Assembly: GCA_947591495.1 (NCBI GenBank)
Contig: CANQDG010000009.1
Location: forward strand, 1 to 61,293
DNA length: 61,293 nt
Source of the DNA: an uncultured Bacilli bacterium
Lineage (GTDB): Bacteria; Bacillota_I; Bacilli_A; ML615J-28; CAG-313
Direction of reading: 5' to 3'
Shown here: positions 36,035-44,019 of the stretch, piece after piece
Layout: every line of letters begins with the position of its first letter
Numbering within the stretch: the first letter of the stretch is position 1
Program-made: the position numbers and the translations under genes
Notes under the pieces: generated by a model
What the model was told of the DNA's origin: nothing
The model's input: only the letters and a program-made list of their open reading frames with translations
Databases searched by the model: none

Positions 36035-36720
36035 AAATTATCGATTTCTTTTCTAAAAGCCTTAATGGTTGAGACAATACTTGCTTTTTCTTTTCCCATT
36101 GAAATAGCTCCAACCATAACTGCATTAACTTGGCATTTGGCAAGTAATTTAACATCACTAGGTAAAATAACATGTTGAGTTGGAACAACGGTTGGAATAT
36201 TTACATGGCTTGCAATATATTTATATTTGACTAAATCTTTCGCGTTTAAGCGTTCACCATAAGTTTCGGGTTGACAAATAGATAATTCTAAAATATCAGC
36301 GAAACTTCCTTCGCCTACCGCAACAATTTCATCTAAAGAATAAGTGCTATTGACCGCAAAGAAATTATTAACATCATCTCTTGCAACTAAAGAAGCAGGT
36401 GTATGATGACCATAAAGGGAAATAAAGTCAAAGCCCATTTTAACAATTTCATCTAAATTAGCCTCAGCCTTAAACGCATCTTCACCGGCAACAATGCCAA
36501 CAGGCACTGGTGAATCTTTAATGATTCTTGCAAATACTTCTTTATTGTCTTCTAAACTACCAAAGGTGTTATTGCTAGCACGATGCCAAACATTAATATG
36601 AACTTTAATAGCATCAGCGCCTGCTTCCCAAGCGGCTTTAGCAAACTCGTAATTATTTTCGGGAATGCTTGCAATTAAACACATTTTATTCTTTTTTAAT
36701 TTATCTAATAATCTATTCAT
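36031..36720 (-). CDS. TIM-barrel protein of unknown function
   Basis: 229 residues. Alternating strand-helix pattern with typical barrel features: CLIASIPENN (strand 1), AWEAGADAIKVHINV, VPVGIVAGEDAF, GFDFISLYGHHTPASLVARD, IPTVVPTQHVI and the C-terminal NAVMVGAISMG, which could bind phosphate. It recalls NanE- or ThiG-like barrels but I cannot place it in a named family. It is sandwiched by overlaps between the SGNH esterase (8 bases) and DUF4127 genes, so it likely acts on the same compound. Confidence 0.6.
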   Translation of the reverse strand: MNRLLDKLKKNKMCLIASIPENNYEFAKAAWEAGADAIKVHINVWHRASNNTFGSLEDNKEVFARIIKDSPVPVGIVAGEDAFKAEANLDEIVKMGFDFISLYGHHTPASLVARDDVNNFFAVNSTYSLDEIVAVGEGSFADILELSICQPETYGERLNAKDLVKYKYIASHVNIPTVVPTQHVILPSDVKLLAKCQVNAVMVGAISMGKEKASIVSTIKAFRKEIDNL

Positions 36721-37822
36721 TTTTTATTTCATCTTCCTTTTTCATTATTTTCTTAAATTCCTTTTCTAAATTATTAGCTATTTGTTTAAATCCTAAATCA
36801 TTAGGATGAATACCATCAATGGTATATTCATCATAAGGTGAGCCTAATAGTTTTCTACCATCAATATAATAAAGATGATGGTCAACTTTGCGCAATCTTT
36901 TTACTAAATTTTGTTGGAATAAGCGAATTTCTTCTCTTCTTTTTCCCAGTGTTTCTGGATTTAAATCATCTAATAAATATTTTATTCTTGAAATTACAAT
37001 GATTGGTTTTTGGGAATGATGGTTTCTGATAATTTTAATAAAATCCTCTAATGTTGCTTCTAATTTACCATTAGTTCCCCCATTGGCTTCGTAATCGATT
37101 ACAAACATTGAAGCATCTTCAATAGAGGCCATAATTTTCGCAATAATTGCTTCCCCAAAAGCATTGCCAGAAAAGCCAAAATTAATGATTTCAGCTTTCA
37201 TTGATCTTGACAAAAGATTAGTATAGCATAAACCTGGTCTACTGGCACAACCACCTTGGGTGATAGATGTGCCATAATAAACTATTTTATTATTTTTTGA
37301 TAAATCATCTTCTGGTTTAATTAAATATGCATCTTCATCAATTGCAATCTCGATGTTGTCAACTGTTCCATATAAAGGAAAGTTAATAACAACTAATCGT
37401 TTTTCTTTTTTTAGATTTTTAAACAAAGTGTATTCATATTCTTTTTGATCCACTTTAAAGCGACTAGTATCCCAAAACATAAGGGTATCATAGTCTTGAC
37501 CAATGTAACAATCAAAACCTGCTTGAGCTACATAAGTCATTCCTGAAAGGTGGGCAAAATCTTGAATTTTAGCATGAATAATTAAACATGTTGAATTAGT
37601 AACAAAATGAAGTTGCCCACCTGCTGAATTTTTACTTAAAGCAAGCACATTAGGTGCTACACTTTTTAAGGCGGAGTCTAAATGGCGCGGTAATCTTTGG
37701 TAAAGACCATCCTCTTTTATCCAATTGAAGCCATAAAATTTAACGTCCGCAAGTAAAGGATTGATCCACCTAGTATGATCGATGGTTGAATGAGGTAAAT
37801 CAAAGTTTCTATCTAAATTCAT
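36713..37822 (-). CDS. SGNH/GDSL hydrolase with an N-terminal beta domain
   Basis: 369 residues. Residues about 1-165 look like the beta-sandwich that precedes the hydrolase in the GxDLY/GDSL_3 group (NFPLYGTVDNIEIAI). The catalytic half starts KIVYYGTSITQGGCASRPG with the nucleophile Ser, has GFSGNAFGE and DYEANGG as the oxyanion blocks, and ends DGIHPNDLGF with the Asp-His pair. No signal peptide, so it works in the cytoplasm. Probably removes acetyl or other acyl groups from an imported sugar. Follows the GntR gene by 9 bases. Confidence 0.82.
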   Translation of the reverse strand: MNLDRNFDLPHSTIDHTRWINPLLADVKFYGFNWIKEDGLYQRLPRHLDSALKSVAPNVLALSKNSAGGQLHFVTNSTCLIIHAKIQDFAHLSGMTYVAQAGFDCYIGQDYDTLMFWDTSRFKVDQKEYEYTLFKNLKKEKRLVVINFPLYGTVDNIEIAIDEDAYLIKPEDDLSKNNKIVYYGTSITQGGCASRPGLCYTNLLSRSMKAEIINFGFSGNAFGEAIIAKIMASIEDASMFVIDYEANGGTNGKLEATLEDFIKIIRNHHSQKPIIVISRIKYLLDDLNPETLGKRREEIRLFQQNLVKRLRKVDHHLYYIDGRKLLGSPYDEYTIDGIHPNDLGFKQIANNLEKEFKKIMKKEDEIKNE

Positions 37823-37831
37823 TGTTATCCT

Positions 37832-38560
37832 CTATTTTTTAGAGAAATTATGTTTAAACCTAAAATAAGTGCCAAGGAAGTATTGTCTTTCATACATGAA
37901 AGGAGCACCATTTTCTAAATAGCTAACCGAACTCATATATAAAGCCGCCTCATTAGGTGTGCAATTTAAAATTTCAGCTACTCTTGGCGCAAGTGATCTT
38001 GCTTCAATTGCACATTCACAATTTCTAATAACAAAGCCAAGTTCTTTTTGCACATAAGTATGAATAGAGTTTAAGAAAATATCAGCTGATAGTTCAGGAT
38101 ATAAATTAATTGGTAAATAAATTCTTTCATATACTAACGGAATATTGTTGAGTTTGCGCACTCTTTCAATGAAATAAACTTGATTAGATGATGTAAGTTG
38201 TAATCTTTTCATAATAATTTCATCGGCTTGTTCAACTGAAAAATTAATTACCGTATTAACTAATTTTCCTTTAGCGCCAATCATTTCTCGTGCGAAACTA
38301 AAATAAGGTAACTTGGAATTTTGATCCATTTCAGTTTTATTAAAAATTACAAAAGTTCCTTTTCCTTTATGACGATAAATATAGCCATCAATTAATAAGT
38401 TATCAATTGCATGTCTAACAGTCATTCTTGCCACACCATATTTAGAACAAAGTTCTATTTCGCTAGGAATCATATCACCTTGTTTTAATTTTCCGGTTAA
38501 TATATCTTTTCTTAAATCTCTTTCTATTACTTTATATATTGGTTCTTTATATTCTACCAT
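37832..38560 (-). CDS. GntR-family regulator with a UTRA effector domain (HutC type)
   Basis: 242 residues. The N-terminal winged helix is standard: YKVIERDLRKDILTGKLKQGD, then SEIELCSKYGVARMTVRHAID and the wing GYIYRHKGKGTFV. The UTRA ligand domain covers about 90-238, with VYFIERVRKLNNIPLVYER and a C-terminal PFMYERQYFLGTYFRF. HutC-type members usually respond to a sugar phosphate or other small metabolite. Being the eleventh gene of the operon, it is expected to be autoregulated. Palindromes matching or nearly matching the HutC consensus GTMTAKAC lie at the operon promoter and at the promoter of the 1034-residue lipoprotein. AGGAGG precedes the ATG. Confidence 0.92.
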   Translation of the reverse strand: MVEYKEPIYKVIERDLRKDILTGKLKQGDMIPSEIELCSKYGVARMTVRHAIDNLLIDGYIYRHKGKGTFVIFNKTEMDQNSKLPYFSFAREMIGAKGKLVNTVINFSVEQADEIIMKRLQLTSSNQVYFIERVRKLNNIPLVYERIYLPINLYPELSADIFLNSIHTYVQKELGFVIRNCECAIEARSLAPRVAEILNCTPNEAALYMSSVSYLENGAPFMYERQYFLGTYFRFKHNFSKK

Positions 38561-38569
38561 AACTTCCTC

Positions 38570-40069
38570 CTAGTTATTATTATTAGGGCTTAAACTTACA
38601 ACTTCTCCTCCTAAATTAACATTAACACCTTCATAGGTAACACTATGACAATTAGTAAAGCTTGATGGAGCATTACATGCGGAAAAACGAGTTGCTACCA
38701 TTGGAACTTTATAAAGGGTTCCATTGATATTACGATATAAATAAACTTCTTGCCAAATACAATTAAGGCTTGCCGCATTAGTTTTTTGGGTTGGTTTACC
38801 TTCATTATTAACTTGGTCAAGGGCACATACCCGTTTAAATTCAGCTTTAGCTGTTCCCATTCCTTTGGCCGCAAATTCTTCTGATAAGAAAACTTTGGAA
38901 TAGTTAGAACCTAAATTATAACTTGCACGTTTTTGAACATATTTTTCAATAGTTGTTTCTTTTAATAATTCAACTCTTAATTGCAAGAAATTAGGTCTTG
39001 GGGAAAAGACACTGATTCTTACGGTATCACCAGGATAGTAGTAATAACAGGTATCTTTCCAATTTGAATTAGCATAATTGTTTCTGCCTCCATCGATATA
39101 ACGCCAAAATGGTCTAAAAGCAACAGATTGTGAATAATCAACAGCGGTGCAATTAGCATCTTGGGCGCCAAATGACCAACTTAAGCCGGTATCACATTCA
39201 GCTGAACTATTGCCACCAAGATAAACCGACGGATTATCTAAATAGCGATAAGTATTAGCAGCATAAGGATTATCGTCTTTTCTTTTTTCATCAGGAATAA
39301 ATTCTGGAAGGGTAACAACCACTTCAATTCCTAACCAATAATCACGACTTGATACACATTTACGATAAACGGCCCCAGGAAATTCTGATTGTCTGCCGGG
39401 AGCAATTTCTCCTACAATTTGATCTTGGTAAACACTTGCTTGATGCCAAGTGGCACTTGGTGACAGATTAGGATCTTGTAAAACGGTTATGGAAAAGCTT
39501 TTTTCTAAAAAACTTGTACCTAAACTAAGATGGGCTGTCAAAGTTACGACAGTATCACTTGCTGGCAAAGTTAGTTTACCGGTTGCATCAATAATATCTG
39601 GATGAGAAGAAAACCAAACAATATTAACAACCTTCCCATCGGCTTCTTTTGATGTTGTTAAACTAAGTGATGCATCAATTGTTTGAGGTAAGATTAAACT
39701 ATCTGCTACCTTTTGTAAAGTTTTCATACTAGTATCTCCTAAGATTGTAATAATATATCTTTTTTTCAAGGTTTCACCATTTAAACTAGCTGTGCCAATT
39801 AAGATTATTGTTTGATCAGTTTCAAGTCTTGTGATTACCCCTTGATTATTTAGGGCTCTTTCGTTATTTGATTCCCAAACCACTTCGATGGTTTTACCTT
39901 CAAATTCATAAGAACTAGCTAGATTAAGGTTACTCTCAACCGTTGTTGAAATATTTAATTGGTCAAAAAATCTTTCAAGAATCTTGGCATTACTTGAGGC
40001 GCATCCTCCGATGAAAAAAAGCATCAACAAACATAAAGGTAACATTAAGGTTTTACGCAGTTTAAGCAT
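38570..40069 (-). CDS. Lipoprotein with two atrophied Ig-like domains
   Basis: 499 residues from MLKLRKTLM; the signal peptide ends at the lipobox FIGGC. Two aBig_2-like domains follow, about 25-105 (IEVVWESNNERALNNQGVIT) and 110-195 (VNIVWFSSHPDIIDATGKLT). The remaining 300 residues are rich in Tyr, Asn and Trp, all beta in appearance, and unknown to me; they contain several Cys (DANCTAVDYS, SLNCIWQEVY). The ATG at 40069 lies within the last codons of the upstream binding-protein gene, behind AGGTGAAG. It is probably an extracellular glycan-binding or capture protein working with the transporter; that role is inferred from position. Confidence 0.65.
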   Translation of the reverse strand: MLKLRKTLMLPLCLLMLFFIGGCASSNAKILERFFDQLNISTTVESNLNLASSYEFEGKTIEVVWESNNERALNNQGVITRLETDQTIILIGTASLNGETLKKRYIITILGDTSMKTLQKVADSLILPQTIDASLSLTTSKEADGKVVNIVWFSSHPDIIDATGKLTLPASDTVVTLTAHLSLGTSFLEKSFSITVLQDPNLSPSATWHQASVYQDQIVGEIAPGRQSEFPGAVYRKCVSSRDYWLGIEVVVTLPEFIPDEKRKDDNPYAANTYRYLDNPSVYLGGNSSAECDTGLSWSFGAQDANCTAVDYSQSVAFRPFWRYIDGGRNNYANSNWKDTCYYYYPGDTVRISVFSPRPNFLQLRVELLKETTIEKYVQKRASYNLGSNYSKVFLSEEFAAKGMGTAKAEFKRVCALDQVNNEGKPTQKTNAASLNCIWQEVYLYRNINGTLYKVPMVATRFSACNAPSSFTNCHSVTYEGVNVNLGGEVVSLSPNNNN

Positions 40070-41567
40070 AATAATCTTCACCTAAATTATACATCATTTT
40101 GAAAGAATTTTCAACTAAAGATTTAACCGTCGCCATCGTGCTCCTAATATCAGCACTTTCACCTTTGACGGCTGATTGAATATATAACATATAAGAGCCT
40201 TCGGTTTGCGCTTTAGCTTGGTCAAGGCTATAGAAGTAATCAGGATAACCTTTTTGAATAATTGAACGATGAGCCTCGATTGATGATTCATTACCATAAT
40301 AAGGAATGATACGGTTATTAATATATTCATCAATATATTCATCTAATGCACAATAACCAGTTGTTTCATCAATATCGGTAAATACTTGTAATTCTGACCA
40401 AATTTTAAAGATAATTTCATCATATAAAGTTGAATTTTCATAGCCTGGTTTAATATTTGATTTAGCATATGAAGAAGAAATGACAAATTGGGTTTTACCA
40501 TATACATCATTAATATAATAATCAGTTAAATTAGTTGTATCTTTAACATTTGGACCGACAGGATATGGCACAAAACCAATATCAAAGTTTTTATGAAGCC
40601 ATTTGTTTTCTTGATAAATCCAATAAGATTGACCATTATGGAAAGCAACTTTACCTTTAACCATTTCGGTTGAGGTAGCATTATCTAAAGCACAAGAATC
40701 AATATCCCAACTAACGGTTTTTTGTAAACGATTCAAATATGTAAGGGTATCAATAGCAGCTTGACTATCTAATTGACATTTTAAATCCATATCAACAATA
40801 TGAACACCATTAGCACCTAGTAATTGATAAGCCCAGTTATAAGCAGTTCCACCCATAACATAATAATCAGATGGTAATACTTGATCTAATTGGTTACATA
40901 AAGCTTCATATTTATCCCAAGTCCATTCACCTTTTAACCAAAGGTCACTTGGTAAATCTTCATTTGGTAAATATTTTTTAAACAAATCAATATTATAGAA
41001 AATTCCTTCATCAGCGGTTGGATAAATATCTTGATATGCATATACTTCACCTAAAGCTGTTCCATAATTTTTAGCTTCTGGCCAATATCCTTTATTACCA
41101 TAAGCCTCAATAAAGGTTGTGATAGGCGTAATAGCATTAGCTACCGCAAGCGTTCCAATTGAATAAGATGGAACTTCATAAATATGAGCTTGTGGGGTTC
41201 CCGCAACGCTATTTTCAATAATATATCGTTCACGTGCACCACCCCATGAAGCACTAGATGGATAAGGAACATATTGAACTTTTATATTATATTTCTTTTC
41301 AACTGCCTCAATGGCTTTAACTTTTTCCGCTTGGAAAAGTCTTGTATAATCGGCATTTCGTGGATCAGAAGTTGATACCGTATCAACCATAATTTTAAAT
41401 GGTGCACCCATAAAATCATAAGTTGGTTCGGTTGGATCACCACTTGGGTTTGGATTAGGATTTGGATTAGGATTTGGTTTTGGTTTATCCTTTTTACATC
41501 CACTCATACAAACAACTAAAACAAGGCTTAAAATAACACCTAAAATTTTACAAATTTTTGTTTTCAT
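40062..41567 (-). CDS. Extracellular solute-binding lipoprotein, carbohydrate ABC type
   Basis: 501 residues. Signal peptide ending VVCMSGC (lipobox), then a Pro-Asn repeat linker (KPNPNPNPNPNPSGDP) that keeps the domain off the membrane. The body has the bacterial SBP family 1 layout: GIFYNIDLFKKYLPNEDLPS and WLKGEWTWDKYEALCNQL, then MGGTAYNWAYQLLGANG and MVKGKVAFHNGQSYWIYQ. It should pass a sugar or oligosaccharide to the two permeases encoded just upstream. This is the second solute-binding protein of the operon. Confidence 0.85.
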   Translation of the reverse strand: MKTKICKILGVILSLVLVVCMSGCKKDKPKPNPNPNPNPNPSGDPTEPTYDFMGAPFKIMVDTVSTSDPRNADYTRLFQAEKVKAIEAVEKKYNIKVQYVPYPSSASWGGARERYIIENSVAGTPQAHIYEVPSYSIGTLAVANAITPITTFIEAYGNKGYWPEAKNYGTALGEVYAYQDIYPTADEGIFYNIDLFKKYLPNEDLPSDLWLKGEWTWDKYEALCNQLDQVLPSDYYVMGGTAYNWAYQLLGANGVHIVDMDLKCQLDSQAAIDTLTYLNRLQKTVSWDIDSCALDNATSTEMVKGKVAFHNGQSYWIYQENKWLHKNFDIGFVPYPVGPNVKDTTNLTDYYINDVYGKTQFVISSSYAKSNIKPGYENSTLYDEIIFKIWSELQVFTDIDETTGYCALDEYIDEYINNRIIPYYGNESSIEAHRSIIQKGYPDYFYSLDQAKAQTEGSYMLYIQSAVKGESADIRSTMATVKSLVENSFKMMYNLGEDYYA

Positions 41568-41588
41568 CTTTTTACTTCCTTTCTTTTT

Positions 41589-42581
41589 TTATCCAACAAT
41601 ACCTGATCTTTCAATTCCTTCAACAAATAATTTTTGTACAAAGAAATACATAATAAGAACCGGTAACATAACTAAAATACCTGCCGTATTTAAAATCATC
41701 GAAACAAAGAGGGGATTACTAGTAACATCTTGACCCATCAATTGCCAAATATTGGCTTGCATTAAAGCTGATTGTAATGATGAACCAGTCGAAATGGTTT
41801 GTAACTGGGTCGTTAATGTAACAATATCAGGATTGCCCCCAATATAGAATAAATTAGTATAATAGTAATCATTCCATTGCCAAACAAAAGCTAACAATAA
41901 AACCGTAATAATGGTGCTTTTTACACAAGGAAACATTACTTTAGCAAATACTTGAAAGACATTACAGCCATCCATATAAGCAGCTTCTTCTAATTCTTTT
42001 GGTAAACCTTTAAATCCTTGTCTAAATAAATAGACAAAAATACCAGATTTAATTCCCATTCCTAAAGCTGCCATTAAGAATAAAACATACTTTTTACCAA
42101 GGAGGCCGGTTCTAGCAAAATTAATATACATTGGTAAACTAACCATAGTTTGAGGAACAATAATCGTAAACAAACTGAAGAAAAAGAGTAGTTTACTTCC
42201 TTTAAACTTTAATCTAGCAAACGCATATCCAGCTAGTGCTGTTGATAACACTTGTAAAATGGCAACCCCTAAAGAATTAAAGAAGGTGGTGCCAAGAGCT
42301 TTCCAATAATTTAAAGCGGTAATGGCTATTTTAAAGTTTTGTAAGGAAAATTGTTCGGGAATCCACATGACCTTTGGATTATTAACATCAGTTGGTAATC
42401 TAAAGGCTACTGCGATTTGTAAGATTAGCGGATAAACAATAATAAAAGAAATACCAATCATAAAACTATATTTAATGATCGTTACAATAATGTTTAATAA
42501 TTTAGAACCAACGACTTTGCGTTTTTTTGGATTTGTCAAAGTATCTTTTAAGTTACTTGTTAATTTAACCATTTTATTCAT
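41589..42581 (-). CDS. ABC sugar permease, MalG type
   Basis: 330 residues with six membrane segments. The inner-membrane-complex motif that contacts the ATPase, EEAAYMDGCNVFQVFAKVMFP, is at about residues 217-237. Carbohydrate-uptake subfamily CUT1 by layout. Overlaps the paired MalF-type gene by 8 bases and precedes its binding protein by 21. The nucleotide-binding partner is not encoded in the window. Confidence 0.9.
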   Translation of the reverse strand: MNKMVKLTSNLKDTLTNPKKRKVVGSKLLNIIVTIIKYSFMIGISFIIVYPLILQIAVAFRLPTDVNNPKVMWIPEQFSLQNFKIAITALNYWKALGTTFFNSLGVAILQVLSTALAGYAFARLKFKGSKLLFFFSLFTIIVPQTMVSLPMYINFARTGLLGKKYVLFLMAALGMGIKSGIFVYLFRQGFKGLPKELEEAAYMDGCNVFQVFAKVMFPCVKSTIITVLLLAFVWQWNDYYYTNLFYIGGNPDIVTLTTQLQTISTGSSLQSALMQANIWQLMGQDVTSNPLFVSMILNTAGILVMLPVLIMYFFVQKLFVEGIERSGIVG

Positions 42582-44019
42582 TATTGTTCACCGCCTTTCT
42601 TAAAAATAGATATAAAATTCCAATAATAAGGAAATTAACAATAAAGTAAATAATAGCGATTGCCGAAGACATACCATATGGAATTTTTGATCCAGTGGAA
42701 TCAACTGTCATAATTCTGATTAATTCGCTTGAAGCAAAATTATCAACAATGGTATAAATTAAAACCGGCAAAAACATTCGTGATGTCATAGGAACAGTTA
42801 TTTTACAGAAACAATCATATGTTGTTGCACCTTCAATTTTCGCTGCTTCATATAAATGTTTCGGAATAGATTGGAGGGCCGCAATAAAAATCAAAATTTG
42901 AATACCAGATTTGGTAACAATCGTGAAAATACGATCAACGGCTGCTATTAAAAATTCAATTAAACGATCCCCAATACCTAAGTCTAATAGAAAATTTTGA
43001 ATACCAACTGACATTTGAGAAAAGCCAGTCATTGTTGTATCCATCGTTGAACCAAAAGAACCATTTAAAGCTAAGCTAATAACCGTTGTATTATAAATAA
43101 CCGGAATAAAGAAAATCATTTTAAAGAATTGATGACCTTTAAATTTCGTATTTAAAACCACAGCTACTAGTAAACTAAAAATGAAAATAATCGGAACATT
43201 AATAATCATTTCTAAAACAGAACTTGTTAAAACTTCTAAAAAGGTTTTAGTTCCTAACATTTGGGTTTTAAACAAATCAAAATAGTTTTTAAAACCAAGC
43301 CATTTAATTGTTAATCCGCCTGCCACACTTTGAACATCATTAAAACTCCAATAAATCGTAGTTAAAAGCGGAATGGCAAAAAATAACGCAAATCCAATTA
43401 GCCATGGAAGCACAAATAGATATCCACCTAAGGCTTCTTGTTTTCTAAAACTCATTGAGTTTAATTTTTTAATTGTTCGCATGAGGAAATTAAGTTTAAC
43501 ATATGTTCCATCTTCAAGTCTAATAAGGTCTATTTTAAGAGCTTGCATTTTGGTTTTAATTTTTAATTCTTGACGTTCTAATCTATTTAATTTCTTTAAG
43601 TTCGGATGCTTTTGTGTTTTGGTTTTTTGTCCAAATTCAACATATTTTTTTTCAACCATTGCTAGTTTAACTTCCCATTGGTTTAAGCGCTTTTCATATT
43701 TTTCAACTAATATTTGCTTTTCTTCTTCAATTAAATTAGATGGTTTATTTAAATTAAACTTTTGGCTAAAACGTTTGAAGAAGTTTTCTTTAACATAAGA
43801 ATCATTAGCTAATTGTTCAAGCGTTGTTAAAACATCTCTAATTTGATAAAGAATTTTAATTTTTTGTTTTTGTAAATGTCTAAATTTAGCTGTCTGTTTG
43901 CTAATTATAGCCAGTGCTTCTTCTTTTTCGTTTAAACGCTTTTCTAATTTAGTAAGTTTATGATTTAATTGCTCTTGAAGTTTGTTTTTAGCATCTTTTG
44001 TTAAATTTTTCTTGGCCAT
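42574..44019 (-). CDS. ABC sugar permease, MalF type, with a long cytoplasmic coiled-coil extension
   Basis: 481 residues. Residues 1-190 are highly charged and helical, with no membrane segment, and contain two similar segments (LTTLEQLANDSYVKENFFKR near 67-86 and LIRLEDGTYVKLNFLMRT near 165-182). A regular six-helix permease follows from GGYLFVLPWLIGFALFFAIP, with the ATPase-contact motif YEAAKIEGATTYDCFCKITVP. CUT1 permeases normally have a short N-terminus; an extension this long is unusual. The ATG follows the DUF5696 stop directly, and its ribosome binding site lies in the last codons of that gene. Confidence 0.88.
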   Translation of the reverse strand: MAKKNLTKDAKNKLQEQLNHKLTKLEKRLNEKEEALAIISKQTAKFRHLQKQKIKILYQIRDVLTTLEQLANDSYVKENFFKRFSQKFNLNKPSNLIEEEKQILVEKYEKRLNQWEVKLAMVEKKYVEFGQKTKTQKHPNLKKLNRLERQELKIKTKMQALKIDLIRLEDGTYVKLNFLMRTIKKLNSMSFRKQEALGGYLFVLPWLIGFALFFAIPLLTTIYWSFNDVQSVAGGLTIKWLGFKNYFDLFKTQMLGTKTFLEVLTSSVLEMIINVPIIFIFSLLVAVVLNTKFKGHQFFKMIFFIPVIYNTTVISLALNGSFGSTMDTTMTGFSQMSVGIQNFLLDLGIGDRLIEFLIAAVDRIFTIVTKSGIQILIFIAALQSIPKHLYEAAKIEGATTYDCFCKITVPMTSRMFLPVLIYTIVDNFASSELIRIMTVDSTGSKIPYGMSSAIAIIYFIVNFLIIGILYLFLRKAVNNNE

